From Shewanella halotolerans (GTDB lineage Bacteria; Pseudomonadota; Gammaproteobacteria; Enterobacterales; Shewanellaceae): a stretch of 64,000 bases of DNA. Numbering within the stretch: the stretch's first letter is position 1; every line of letters begins with the position of its first letter. Below, one piece after another: positions 17,584 to 27,271 of this stretch. Position numbers and translations under genes: made by a program. The notes under the pieces were generated by a model. That model did not search any database and was not told the origin of the DNA. It saw only the letters and a list, made by a program, of their open reading frames with translations. The stretch covers positions 2,976,001 through 3,040,000 of the forward strand of contig NZ_CP080417.1 of NCBI RefSeq assembly GCF_019457535.1, written 5' to 3'.

Positions 17584-18657
17584 TCAATTCAAACATAAAA
17601 GCGAAAAATATCTATCGCCAATTCGACTCCACGTATAATGAATGCCAGCAATATCTTTCATACGCAACCCTACTTTTAACACCTCTAATTTATCAAATTC
17701 GTTTAGAATATTTAACAAATCTGCCGAGCTATGAAAATACAACGCATCATTACACGTCGTGTAACCATTAAAGTTACATTGATATGCCACAATTGGAATT
17801 CCAAAATGCATCATCTCAACCAATGAAGGATTAGTACCTCCAGCAGAATGTCCATGAATATAAACACAAGCCTTCGAACGGATTGTCTTTAATATTCCAG
17901 TGTCATATATAGGATCCAAAAGAGTTATATTTGAAAAGCCCTTATACTTTAATTTAGTTGTTGAACCAAACTCTGAAGAGCTCCAGTTACCAACGAAAAC
18001 CAAATCAAAGTCTGATTTAGAAAACGCTTCTAAAATCATCTCAACATTATTTTCAGGTTCTATTCGACAAAGCGCTAAAGCAAACCTATCGGGTAAAGCG
18101 CCACTAAATGGCTTTGGTTCTATGTTGACTGCTTGATCACCACCGTAGGAAATTACTTGACAATCATAATCATATGTTTCTTTAACGTAATCTTTGATAC
18201 CTTGATTATCTGCGATGATATCATGAGAAAACTTAACAGCACAATATTCTGAAAATCTCAAAAAATATTTAGCTATTCCCTTCCATTTGTCACGCTTCCA
18301 CTCTATACCATCAATGTTTGTGACAATTTTGACATTAGAAATAAGTCGAATGATCGGCAAAATTAAAGCACCTGACACACCTAACAGCAAAATTACGTCA
18401 TTTCGTCTAAACACAGCAGAAAACAACGAGACAATATCATATAAGACACTTTGAACTCCATTCGCGCCGATTGGAATATATAACAATCTGGCATTTTTAT
18501 AGTGGTTAACATTAGGGTTCTTACCACTACAATATACGGATAAATCAACATTCACGTCATTTTTATCTGCATAATCAACCAGATTCTGAGCTAAAGTTTC
18601 AAAACCACCATATGAAGCCGGAACTCCAACTGTACCTAAAATAGCAACCTTCTTCAT
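17584..18657 (-). CDS. Glycosyltransferase, DUF1972/GT4 type (rhamnosyltransferase-like)
   Basis: Cytoplasmic sugar transferase acting on the growing lipid-linked repeat unit. The N-terminus KKVAILGTVGVPASYGGFETLAQNL is the DUF1972 signature found in Cps2T-type beta-1,4-rhamnosyltransferases. The C-terminal half has the GT4 pattern: ALCRIEPENN, then GHSAGGTNPSLVEMMHFGIPIVAY with the Glu of the donor site. Start ATG 18657 has GAGG 7 bases upstream, and the start lies 8 bases after the asnB stop. The dTDP-rhamnose genes in the same operon fit a rhamnosyl donor, but the linkage is unproven. Last gene of the AT-rich block. Confidence 0.82.
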   Translation of the reverse strand: MKKVAILGTVGVPASYGGFETLAQNLVDYADKNDVNVDLSVYCSGKNPNVNHYKNARLLYIPIGANGVQSVLYDIVSLFSAVFRRNDVILLLGVSGALILPIIRLISNVKIVTNIDGIEWKRDKWKGIAKYFLRFSEYCAVKFSHDIIADNQGIKDYVKETYDYDCQVISYGGDQAVNIEPKPFSGALPDRFALALCRIEPENNVEMILEAFSKSDFDLVFVGNWSSSEFGSTTKLKYKGFSNITLLDPIYDTGILKTIRSKACVYIHGHSAGGTNPSLVEMMHFGIPIVAYQCNFNGYTTCNDALYFHSSADLLNILNEFDKLEVLKVGLRMKDIAGIHYTWSRIGDRYFSLLCLN

Positions 18658-18665
18658 TAAAAACC

Positions 18666-20408
18666 TCAAAGACACCTTTTATTTATTTGCAACCAAGACT
18701 GTAAAACAATATAAAACCATAAAGCCTGACAAGCTTTAAAAGAATCAGGTTTCAAACTAAAGAAAAGCTTTTTATAGTGCTCGGAACGTTGTGTATCACC
18801 ATCTGATGCTAACAACTCGAAAAGTCGATTACGTAGACCTCCGTTTAACCAACAATAAACAGGAGAAATGAATCCCTGTTTCGGTGTATTGAACGAATCA
18901 CTTCCGGAAAAATAACTAGCAATATATTTACGAATCAATTGCTTTCCGTACAAATTTCTTTTCTCGCTATCACACATTTCACTAGAGTATCTCCTAGATA
19001 AAAACGGAGTTCTAGCCTCAATGGAATTTACCATTGTAAGTCTATCAGTTTTTACTAAGAGGCCTTCAGGAAGATTAAAATCAAAATCGAAGCATTGAGC
19101 CTTTGAAAAATATTCTTCTTCATTTGAAAATTGTAAATTAGGAAAAAGAGAATCACTATAAAGGTAATTAACACGTTGATATGCATATGGATTGCTGGTA
19201 AAAACTTTATACCTAAAAAGTTCATCGCCCGCGACAGACAGCAACAACTTACATACGGAGTTAACATCCGTTATGCCTAATCGCCCTAAAATACTATATA
19301 AAAATTTTGAGCCTGGTAAAAAATTCAACCGATTGTACAAGGAATACATTTCATAACCGGCAAACTTCTCATCACCACCATCACCTGTTAGAACTACTTT
19401 AACGCTTTTCGCAGCTTCCTTAGCGAGAATATAAAATGGCAGCCCAGCTTGATCTCCGATTGGTTGATCCATTTGAGAAATATACTCAACGAAATACTCT
19501 TCAACTCGCGAGTCATCAAAATTAACAATATTAGACTTAAAACCTAAAGCATTAGCTACTCTAATTGCTTTATGACTTTCATCTATTCTTGGGTCATCAA
19601 AAGCAAGTGTAAACGTCGATATATCAACTTCGCAGTTCTTTAATGCGACTGCGACACTCGTTGAATCTACTCCCCCGGAAAGCAAAAGCCCGCAAGGAAC
19701 ATCAGCCTCACTTATTCGTCGAACTTGTTCTTCAAAAATGGTACTGAACAAAAAATTTCTTTCTAAAGGTCTTACTAAAGTACTACTAAAGTCGCTAATT
19801 GTTATTTGATTGCCCGAATATGAGTATAATTTACCGGGTTTTACTGAACTTAACCCGCCTACGGTATTTTTCGACTGAGATAATCTACCTGTATTTAAAA
19901 AGTCAACCTCAGACGAAAATGGTTTCGAATCATCGAAGGACAAAAAGCTTGAACTAATATGAAGAGAATTCTCGCCCAACAAATAGTATAACGGTTTTTC
20001 TCCGAATACATCCCGAGCAAAAAATAACTTAGACTCCAAATTATCGTAAAGAACAAATGCATATGGGCCATCAAAATACTCTAAAGATTTGGAAATACCG
20101 AATTTGGAAACAAACTCTACAAAAACCCTTGTATCAGACTGGTAGTCTGTACCAAGATAACGCTTTGACAAACTGCGAAAATTGTATATTTCACCGTTGA
20201 AAACGATTACGTAGCGTTTACAATATGAACGCATCGGTTGCTTCCCTTGCAAACCTAAACCATTAATAGCCAATCTAGCATGGCCAAATCTAAGTTTTGA
20301 TGTAATAGCTAACTCTGAATGAGCGTCTTTACCCCGAAACTTTATTCTTTCAAATGATTTGTCAAATACAGTTTTGTCTAAATTATAAGTCGCCACTAAA
20401 CCACACAT
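18666..20408 (-). CDS. asnB: Asparagine synthase (glutamine-hydrolysing)-like amidotransferase
   Basis: Two-domain class II amidotransferase. The N-terminal glutaminase has catalytic Cys2 (MCGLVATYN) and the FNGEIYN motif. The C-terminal synthetase has the PP-loop LSGGVDSTSVAVAL and a GDGGDEKFAGY motif. 580 residues is usual for this group. Its place between wzy and a glycosyltransferase, each joined with overlap or a few bases, points to glycan modification: related proteins in O-antigen loci (for example WbpS) are thought to amidate hexuronic acids. The ugd/epimerase genes nearby supply uronic acids. True asparagine synthesis cannot be excluded. AT-rich like its neighbours. Confidence 0.85.
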   Translation of the reverse strand: MCGLVATYNLDKTVFDKSFERIKFRGKDAHSELAITSKLRFGHARLAINGLGLQGKQPMRSYCKRYVIVFNGEIYNFRSLSKRYLGTDYQSDTRVFVEFVSKFGISKSLEYFDGPYAFVLYDNLESKLFFARDVFGEKPLYYLLGENSLHISSSFLSFDDSKPFSSEVDFLNTGRLSQSKNTVGGLSSVKPGKLYSYSGNQITISDFSSTLVRPLERNFLFSTIFEEQVRRISEADVPCGLLLSGGVDSTSVAVALKNCEVDISTFTLAFDDPRIDESHKAIRVANALGFKSNIVNFDDSRVEEYFVEYISQMDQPIGDQAGLPFYILAKEAAKSVKVVLTGDGGDEKFAGYEMYSLYNRLNFLPGSKFLYSILGRLGITDVNSVCKLLLSVAGDELFRYKVFTSNPYAYQRVNYLYSDSLFPNLQFSNEEEYFSKAQCFDFDFNLPEGLLVKTDRLTMVNSIEARTPFLSRRYSSEMCDSEKRNLYGKQLIRKYIASYFSGSDSFNTPKQGFISPVYCWLNGGLRNRLFELLASDGDTQRSEHYKKLFFSLKPDSFKACQALWFYIVLQSWLQINKRCL

Positions 20409-21610
20409 TAATTAATATCCCTTAGCCCTTTACGCATACCCACTACTATCCAAAAAGAAAAATAACTTACTGGGTTATATAAAAAAGGAGTTCCAAGCAT
20501 CTGAGCAAAAGCAAAAAACACCATGGAATAATCTAACCAATTTAACTCACGTATTTTATTATATCTAGAAGACAATCTAAAAATTGCAATAAAAAATAAA
20601 AAAGCTCCAATAAAACCTAGTTCTGCAATTAATTGTACAACATGAGAGTCAATGAGAAAAGATCGCCCTAGTTCCTTTGCATTTGGTTCCAACCCATAAA
20701 CATGATTAACTTTATATGAAAAATAATAGGGACTATAAGCGTTCTCAGCTCCTGGACTACCCCAAGAAGAAATGCCAGTCCCTAATGGAAAGGAATCTCG
20801 AGCAATTTTAAATGCACCTAAAGCCAACGCTCCTCTTCCTACAGAGTCCAAATTGCTGCTAGAATAATCAACAGCAATAGCTTGGAAACGAGTAACAAGT
20901 TGACTATTACTTACACTGATAGAAAACCCTAGAGTTACCAACAAAATAATTGCTATAGATTTATTTTTCTTGTGAATATAAATAAACCACACAAATATCG
21001 AAAGTAGAATAGCCAGCCTTGCATAAGATGTAAGCAATCCCAAAAACAATATTATCGCATAGAGTTTATATACAAATCTTCCACTTACTGTCATCTTATA
21101 GATTGAAAGAATAAAACAGAAAAGTGTAAAAGATATTTGAGGAACGATACTACCAATAATGCCAGTTTGAACTCTCAAAAAAGCGATATCTGAATTAACG
21201 TCAGGCGCTACTGCCCCAAACAGCAATCCAAAAACAAAGCTAAACATGACATTTAAAACGCCAATAATAATTACTAAATTAATATAAGACTCATAGAAAA
21301 TGATGCCTTTCAATTTAGACAATTTAAGCCCAACCATATAAAAAAGGAAGGGACAGATATATAAATAATAGTTAAAGAAATAGTTTAAAATAGAAGCGTT
21401 TGTAACAGAGGTTATAGTATTTACCGTTAAAACCAACGATAGAAATACAACTACTAAGAAAGTTTCTTTATTAACAACTAAACCATTTTTTATTAAAAAT
21501 ACTAAAAGTACACAAACCACAATCACATGGTCTATTGAAGATGGTAAAAAACTTATCCCGGAGATAATAACCGATACAATTAATAGTAGGTTAATTTTAT
21601 AAACTGTCAT
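20408..21610 (-). CDS. wzy: O-antigen/capsule polymerase candidate (Wzy-like)
   Basis: A 400-residue, highly hydrophobic protein with roughly ten membrane segments and a large external loop around residues 220-320, the architecture of Wzy polymerases and O-antigen ligases. Sequence conservation in this family is very low, so the call rests on topology and on position within a Wzx/Wzz-containing operon that otherwise lacks a polymerase. It overlaps asnB by one base (TAATG) and the upstream glycosyltransferase by 14 bases. The codon use is strongly AT-biased. Confidence 0.7.
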   Translation of the reverse strand: MTVYKINLLLIVSVIISGISFLPSSIDHVIVVCVLLVFLIKNGLVVNKETFLVVVFLSLVLTVNTITSVTNASILNYFFNYYLYICPFLFYMVGLKLSKLKGIIFYESYINLVIIIGVLNVMFSFVFGLLFGAVAPDVNSDIAFLRVQTGIIGSIVPQISFTLFCFILSIYKMTVSGRFVYKLYAIILFLGLLTSYARLAILLSIFVWFIYIHKKNKSIAIILLVTLGFSISVSNSQLVTRFQAIAVDYSSSNLDSVGRGALALGAFKIARDSFPLGTGISSWGSPGAENAYSPYYFSYKVNHVYGLEPNAKELGRSFLIDSHVVQLIAELGFIGAFLFFIAIFRLSSRYNKIRELNWLDYSMVFFAFAQMLGTPFLYNPVSYFSFWIVVGMRKGLRDIN

Positions 21611-22550
21611 AAATACTAGATAGCTTCAATGCAACTTCATCTATACTCAAGTTGCCATTAGAAATTAACTGCCGACCATCACGATTCAACTTCTTGTCTA
21701 ATGTTAAAACACTATATACAACATCACATATATCATCCACATTAGATGAATCAACTACTCTATAATAACCGCTCTTTAAACTGGAAAACATATGGGACAC
21801 ATTCCCTACGTTTCTTGAAACTACAGGTACATTTAATGCCATCGCCTCTTTGACCGAATTGGGCGAACCTTCATAATCAGAGCAAAGAAGATGAACATCT
21901 GATAATTTTAAATTTTCTAAGTATTCCCTTCTGCTTAACCCGCTTGCTACAAACCTTTCAACTTTAATAGAATACTTATCTTCTAACCTATTGCAAACTT
22001 GTAAAAATAAATCATATCTTTTCTGACTTCTTAGAATATTTTTTGATGATACAAAAAATATTCTATATTCAGAACTTTCTCTAACATCATTTTCAGAAAT
22101 GTTATAAAACAAATCTGTGTTAACCCCATTAGGTAAATATACCTCCTTTGGATCTTTTCCTATTGGATTTGATTTAAATATATATCTATTAGAAAAAGCA
22201 ACGCCGATTTTACAAAGTAAAAGTCTAACCCAAGGATAAGCATTAAACTTTACTTCATTTTCAAACTCATTTAGAAAAGACAATATAACCTTTTTCCTAA
22301 ATAAAACGAGCCAAGGTATGGAAACAAGTAGGCTAAACAAATGATGGCAGTGAACGATATCCGCCTTTTTTATAGAATCAACACTAGGGTACTTAAAATA
22401 TTCCAGCCGTCCTTTCTCTCTCGCATTAATAAAATGAACCTTGTTTACACAATAAGGATGCAAGCTATCGATTTGTTCTTTTACAAAAATTCCGTAGTCT
22501 GGTTGTTTGTCGGTAGGATAACAATTAGTTACGTGTAAAATATTTTTCAT
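21597..22550 (-). CDS. Glycosyltransferase family 4
   Basis: 317-residue GT-B fold transferase. N-terminal HVTNCYPTDKQPDYGIFVKEQIDSL is typical of GT4 proteins. The C-terminal domain has VSSKNILRSQKRYDLFLQV and CSDYEGSPNSVKEAMALNVPVVSRNVGN, the ExxxxxE donor-binding region. Predicted to add one sugar of the repeat on the cytoplasmic side. Its end overlaps wzy and its start overlaps the end of the pyruvyltransferase gene, indicating translational coupling. Donor and linkage are not predictable. Confidence 0.85.
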   Translation of the reverse strand: MKNILHVTNCYPTDKQPDYGIFVKEQIDSLHPYCVNKVHFINAREKGRLEYFKYPSVDSIKKADIVHCHHLFSLLVSIPWLVLFRKKVILSFLNEFENEVKFNAYPWVRLLLCKIGVAFSNRYIFKSNPIGKDPKEVYLPNGVNTDLFYNISENDVRESSEYRIFFVSSKNILRSQKRYDLFLQVCNRLEDKYSIKVERFVASGLSRREYLENLKLSDVHLLCSDYEGSPNSVKEAMALNVPVVSRNVGNVSHMFSSLKSGYYRVVDSSNVDDICDVVYSVLTLDKKLNRDGRQLISNGNLSIDEVALKLSSIYDSL

Positions 22551-23466
22551 ATACTTCTTTCAATAAGTTATTATGGTAGCTAGGGGTCTGTTTAAGAAAA
22601 TACATGCTGGAACAGGATAGTTTTTCGCTAATAGGCAAAATTTCAACTTGCAGCCCTAAAATGTGAGCTATAATAGCAACATGCATACGAGTACAGTATG
22701 CTTTGTCTGCAGTTTTTATTTGATGAACAACTTTTTGCAATGTAACTTGCTCTCGGCTTTTCACTCCGTCATCGTACGTAGAAAAAACTAATTTATAATT
22801 AGGATTAGTTTCTTTAATCAAATTTAGTGCTTCTTGGTACTGTTCGAGTGAAAGGTAGCTACTTTCACCCTTTTTTATGTAGTATTCAACCACGTTCTTA
22901 TCAATTGGGTTAATTACTGCACCTTCAACAATTACATTTTTCGGCACCTCATCACTAGAATGCACTCTTAACAAATTTGATTTTTTAAATGCAAATGCCA
23001 TGTCAGTACCAAGATCAACTGTATGAGAACTAAAATTAGCATCGAAATTTTTCTTACTAATTGGGTCCCTTAGCACCACCAAACTAGATTTTAACATTAA
23101 AGAGTATACTACCCTCTCTAATAGACTATAACTACCACTACAACCAACAGAAAAAAAAGAAACATTAACTTTATAATATTTTGCGACAATCCACCATAAA
23201 AAAATGTTTTTATAAAAATAATTATTCCCATGAATAAGCTGTCCGCCGCAAAACACTAAATCAGTGCTCTTCTTCAAACATTGACTTGCATAGTAAATTC
23301 TTCGATATAATTTTACAAAAAAATTACTACTAGTTTCTTTTAAATCCCTAAACGATAAGTCACATAAACTATGCCGGTGATTTGAAAATAAAAATTTTGC
23401 GCCTTCACCTATTAATTGATCTCCAATATTATCAGAGCTACTTTCGCATACTAAAGTTACGTTCAT
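22525..23466 (-). CDS. Polysaccharide pyruvyl transferase family protein
   Basis: Member of the family that adds pyruvate ketals, or in some cases acts as a glycosyltransferase-like enzyme, on surface polysaccharides. It shows SSDNIGDQLIGEGAKFLF near the N-terminus, VFCGGQLIHGNNYFYKN, and the late RMHVAIIAHILGLQVEILPI motif with the conserved His, all typical of PF04230. The start is uncertain. ATG 23466 (MNVTLVCES) fits the family and overlaps the upstream gene by 29 bp; ATG 23478 and a longer form to 23526 are possible. No phosphoenolpyruvate specificity can be deduced. Confidence 0.75.
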   Translation of the reverse strand: MNVTLVCESSSDNIGDQLIGEGAKFLFSNHRHSLCDLSFRDLKETSSNFFVKLYRRIYYASQCLKKSTDLVFCGGQLIHGNNYFYKNIFLWWIVAKYYKVNVSFFSVGCSGSYSLLERVVYSLMLKSSLVVLRDPISKKNFDANFSSHTVDLGTDMAFAFKKSNLLRVHSSDEVPKNVIVEGAVINPIDKNVVEYYIKKGESSYLSLEQYQEALNLIKETNPNYKLVFSTYDDGVKSREQVTLQKVVHQIKTADKAYCTRMHVAIIAHILGLQVEILPISEKLSCSSMYFLKQTPSYHNNLLKEVYEKYFTRN

Positions 23467-24463
23467 ATAAATACTCATTAAATATTTTGTGATTATTACT
23501 ATCTCGATTGTATCTAAGGAAATCATCCTTCAATAAACTGGGGGATACAAACTCAATATAACGAACCCCACATTCTTTGAAAAACTCACATATGGCTGAA
23601 CTAGGGTATGTGATTGGGATTAAACCAACAAAAGCCGCTTCCGCATACACAATTCCAAAAGACTCAACTTCATCAGGAAGTAAAATAAAAAAATCCTTCC
23701 CGCACATTATATCTATGACTTCATCATTGGGAAGACGTCCGTAAAAAACAACATCTAGAAAATTAGATTTATGCCGATGTACATACTCGGATAACTCATG
23801 AAGAAATTCACCATCTCCAATAACATGCCATCTTATGGAGCAACTGGATGAGCATTCATTCAATACCTCAAAGACATTCAAGAGCCCCTTTGTCTTCTCA
23901 ATTCTTGCAACAGTAACAATATCAATGGTCCCATCTTCCCCAGACTCAATTGAATTATAGGCATTTAACTTTACATTTAAAAGTTGCGACACAGGATATT
24001 CGACAATATAATTTTTTATCGTTTTACTTACTGCTTTCTCAACCCTATTTAAAAAATGTCTAGAAGGTACAGATACAATTTTCGTTTCAAAAAGCAACTT
24101 CACAAATAAAGTTTTAAAACCAATCACTCTTCTTAACAAGGACTGATTATTCAAAACATATTCAATTTCGGAACCATGTAAATTCAACCTATCGAGAGTA
24201 ACTTCCCGCAAAGATAACTTAGCTGAAACAGATAAGAGATACGCCATAACCTCATCGTTAACTTCGATATAATTAGCAAATTTTAAAACCTTAATTATCT
24301 TAATTATAACAAACAGATACTCAAGATAGCTAATTACACGATGTTTTCCTCTATAACTAAAAGTAATCACCTTATCAAACTTACATTGAGATTGACGGTT
24401 AGAAGCAACGATACCAGCTCCTCCACATTTATCCCCAAACTCCGAACTCAACAATACCTTCAC
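23438..24463 (-). CDS. Glycosyltransferase family 4
   Basis: 341-residue GT-B transferase. N-terminal MKVLLSSEFGDKCGGAGIVAS contains the Gly-rich acceptor-side loop. The C-terminal domain has VTVARIEKTKGLLNVFEVL, WHVIGDGEFLHEL and FILLPDEVESFGIVYAEAAFVGLIPI, with the ExFGxxxxE donor-binding motif. It starts 7 bases after the GT2 stop and overlaps the following pyruvyltransferase gene. Sugar donor unknown. Confidence 0.88.
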   Translation of the reverse strand: MKVLLSSEFGDKCGGAGIVASNRQSQCKFDKVITFSYRGKHRVISYLEYLFVIIKIIKVLKFANYIEVNDEVMAYLLSVSAKLSLREVTLDRLNLHGSEIEYVLNNQSLLRRVIGFKTLFVKLLFETKIVSVPSRHFLNRVEKAVSKTIKNYIVEYPVSQLLNVKLNAYNSIESGEDGTIDIVTVARIEKTKGLLNVFEVLNECSSSCSIRWHVIGDGEFLHELSEYVHRHKSNFLDVVFYGRLPNDEVIDIMCGKDFFILLPDEVESFGIVYAEAAFVGLIPITYPSSAICEFFKECGVRYIEFVSPSLLKDDFLRYNRDSNNHKIFNEYLYERNFSMRK

Positions 24464-24470
24464 GAAAATC

Positions 24471-25298
24471 TCACTTTCTAAAAACCAAAACCAGTAATCT
24501 ATAGTAGCAATTTAACAATAATCGTTTGACGATATATCCAATAGATATTGAATAAAGAGTTAACTTTCTCAACGAACTCGTCTCAACAAGCTTTATATCT
24601 TTATTCATTTGAGAAAATATGGGGTAGAGTTTAATCTTGGAGATATTACCAATTGCGCTCAAAGCACTTGGATGTCTTCGATAGAATAATACCCTGCTAC
24701 TAGAAATATAGACTTCACCGGAGTTTAGCATTCGCCAAAGAGTAGTGGTATCTTCCGTACCAAGTCCCGAAGATAACTCTCCAAACTGTCTATATTTGCG
24801 CAAGTCGAAAACTCGTGAAGCAGCACTAGGACGAACATTTCCAACAATGAAATCCTTTAATCCCCATTTAAAGTAAATTGGACTTTCTGTTTCATCATAG
24901 GTTTTTCCGTCAAATTTTTCACCACATACGTCATTATAACCAAGACATGATGGTTGCCCGAGTTTTTGTATATCTCGCTTTACTGTCTCGACTCTCTCAG
25001 GAAGACTTATATCATCACCAGCTTGAACAATAACATAATCAGTATTTAAACTAGAAAGCACTAAGTTCCAGTGCCCGACTAAACCCAAATTCACTTTATT
25101 CTTACGGATATCAACTTTCTTAAATACAGACTTCAACCTAGACTCATACTTGAGTAATTCTTGGAAAGTTCCATCAGTCGAGCAATCGTCGGACAAAACT
25201 AATTCACAATCACTATCAGTTTGTGAAAGCAATCCTAACACCAACTCTTCCACAAATTTTTTTTGATTGTACAAAAACACACAAATCGAAAACCTCAC
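24471..25298 (-). CDS. Glycosyltransferase family 2
   Basis: 275-residue GT-A transferase. It begins with FSICVFLYNQKKFVEELVLGLLSQT and has the nucleotide-binding LVLSDDCSTDGT and the DxD-type IVQAGDDISLP, in the right order. A hydrophobic C-terminal tail may anchor it to the membrane. Overlaps the wzx stop by 4 bases (ATGA), showing tight operon coupling. Its place next to wzx does not reveal the linkage it forms. Confidence 0.88.
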   Translation of the reverse strand: MRFSICVFLYNQKKFVEELVLGLLSQTDSDCELVLSDDCSTDGTFQELLKYESRLKSVFKKVDIRKNKVNLGLVGHWNLVLSSLNTDYVIVQAGDDISLPERVETVKRDIQKLGQPSCLGYNDVCGEKFDGKTYDETESPIYFKWGLKDFIVGNVRPSAASRVFDLRKYRQFGELSSGLGTEDTTTLWRMLNSGEVYISSSRVLFYRRHPSALSAIGNISKIKLYPIFSQMNKDIKLVETSSLRKLTLYSISIGYIVKRLLLNCYYRLLVLVFRK

Positions 25299-26530
25299 TC
25301 CAAAACCCTCAAAGAAATTATTATAATAGCGACAACGATATATATATAGTCAGGCTTACTCAAACTTATATCTCTAGAGGTAACAAACCTCAAGAACATT
25401 GCATTCAATAACGCAGAAACTATAAAAGCAACCTCTATTGACATGCCACCTTGAAACATAAAAACAAAAAACAACAAAGGAAGAGTAAATGACAATTCTG
25501 AAACTATGTAAACAGAACCTTTTCCTTGAGCGGTAACTCTCAAACCAAATGCAAAAGAGTAACCTTTAATTGCTGCATAAACCCCAGCAAAAAGCAGCGA
25601 CGAACCATATTTGATGAAGGAGTCATCATAAAGAGTTTTTAATATTAAATCCGAAAAGAAAAAAAGGGTTAATAGGTAAAAAAGTATAAATACCGAGCAC
25701 AAGTTAACTATTGATAGAACAGGTTTAGCATCGCCGACCTTTCTTATTATTTCACCCAAATATTGCTGACTTAACCCCAGGAAAATAACTGAAGTATAAG
25801 TTGCACCAAATGTCCAAAAGATATTAAAACTAGCTAACTGAGCAGGGATATTATCATCAAAACTAGCTCTCACAAAATACAGTGCTGATGACACCATAAA
25901 CCCCATCAAAGATACTACAAGTCCAAACTTTAAAACTTCAGCATAGCTAGTTTCAGTAGTGCATTTATAGTTCACATCGCCTCGACCGCTAATGACAGTT
26001 GTATAAGACAGAAAAATAAGCGCGATAAGATTTAATGTAAGTATTGAATACAAAAAACCATTAATACCATAATATGGAATTGTATTGTAAGCAACGATCA
26101 AACTAACCACACCAGAAACAATGTTGGATAATGAAATAAATTCCACTTTGTTTCTGGCCTGTAAAACTGCCTTCAAATAATAAGAAGTGGCATTCATACC
26201 CAAAATAATCATGAGCAGCACAATTATTTCTTCATTTAGATATCTTGTATCCTGTAACAAAGAAAAAATTAAACAAGCCGCCATCCCCAAGGAGACCTGA
26301 ATTAAGAAAGGTCTCCAGAAATATATTTCTTTAGTATTCTTATGTGCTCGAACAAGGCCACTATTAGCACCTAATGTAGCAAAGACCAAATATAAATCAA
26401 GAAGCCCGTTGATATACCCTTGAGAGGCAATGCCGAAATCACCAACATTTATGGCTAAAAGCTTAATCCTTACAATGGATGCAAAAAATAAAAATAGATT
26501 ACTACCTATTGATAAAATAGCATGTTTCAT
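25295..26530 (-). CDS. wzx: O-antigen/polysaccharide flippase (Wzx-like)
   Basis: 411-residue protein with about 12 hydrophobic segments. It begins HAILSIGSNLFLFFASIVRIKLLAINVG, matching the N-terminal helix of polysaccharide-specific MATE/MVF-type flippases, with ASQGYINGLLDLYLVFATLGANSGLVR following. It should move the undecaprenyl-linked repeat unit across the inner membrane before polymerisation. Its stop overlaps the GT2 start by 4 bases and its start overlaps the acyltransferase stop by 4. AT-rich. Specificity unknown. Confidence 0.85.
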   Translation of the reverse strand: MKHAILSIGSNLFLFFASIVRIKLLAINVGDFGIASQGYINGLLDLYLVFATLGANSGLVRAHKNTKEIYFWRPFLIQVSLGMAACLIFSLLQDTRYLNEEIIVLLMIILGMNATSYYLKAVLQARNKVEFISLSNIVSGVVSLIVAYNTIPYYGINGFLYSILTLNLIALIFLSYTTVISGRGDVNYKCTTETSYAEVLKFGLVVSLMGFMVSSALYFVRASFDDNIPAQLASFNIFWTFGATYTSVIFLGLSQQYLGEIIRKVGDAKPVLSIVNLCSVFILFYLLTLFFFSDLILKTLYDDSFIKYGSSLLFAGVYAAIKGYSFAFGLRVTAQGKGSVYIVSELSFTLPLLFFVFMFQGGMSIEVAFIVSALLNAMFLRFVTSRDISLSKPDYIYIVVAIIIISLRVLE

Positions 26531-27042
26531 CTGACAACTGAACCAGCAGGAACAACGGTTCCGGGCAAAATATTAGAACCTTTCAAGATAATAACATTAT
26601 TGCCAATAAAACTACCCTCCCCAATAATTACAGCTCCCGAGTTTATTTTAGCATTACTTTTCCCACGCCTTTCAACATTTAAGTCGTGAAAATTTGAGTC
26701 AACTATTTGCACATTCAAACCAATTAAAACATTGTCCTCTATCAATACATCAACAACTGATATACAAGAAAAGTTATTATTTATCTTAACGTTATTACCT
26801 ATTTTTATTTTAGAGTCAATCTCGCGAGCCTCTAAATAGCAGTAAGAACTATAAAAATAAGGAGAGTCAATACATCCAATTTCAACACCTCGCCCAATAG
26901 ATATCTGTCCTTTACCTCTTGTTAGCAACCCTTGAACTAAATAAAATTTACCAGCCTTGCTGTACTTTAAATTACTAAGAAATTTACAAAGAACAACATT
27001 AATTTTTTTCAACATCTTATTAAAAATGTAGTTAATCATCAT
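26527..27042 (-). CDS. Hexapeptide-repeat acyltransferase (WbbJ/LacA-like)
   Basis: Left-handed beta-helix transferase, 171 residues, with hexapeptide repeats such as IGRGVEIG, IKIGNNVKINNN, VLIEDNVLIGLNVQIVDSNFHDL (the conserved His region) and the final coil IGEGSFIGNNVIILKGSNILPGTVV. Most likely O-acetylates a sugar of the repeat unit, since the amino sugar made by this operon is probably N-formylated by its own enzyme; N-acetylation is the alternative. ATG 27042 is preferred because GGA lies 9 bases before it; ATG 27051 is also possible. A 220-bp AT-rich gap separates it from the aminotransferase gene. Confidence 0.82.
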   Translation of the reverse strand: MMINYIFNKMLKKINVVLCKFLSNLKYSKAGKFYLVQGLLTRGKGQISIGRGVEIGCIDSPYFYSSYCYLEAREIDSKIKIGNNVKINNNFSCISVVDVLIEDNVLIGLNVQIVDSNFHDLNVERRGKSNAKINSGAVIIGEGSFIGNNVIILKGSNILPGTVVPAGSVVR

Positions 27043-27271
27043 GAAAAACATTCCATTAGACTATAACATTACAGTTTTACAATCATCATTAGAACCTGAT
27101 TATCTTACTATAGCACTAAATCATTGATACGCTCCCGGAAATGATTCCACAAAGCAAACAGGCTCTTAATAACAATGTAATTATTTGGGAAGCAATAGCT
27201 ATAACGCATATAAATTCAAAATATCATATACACTCTAGCTCGTCGCCTGAAAAGTTAGTTTACTCTCCCGT

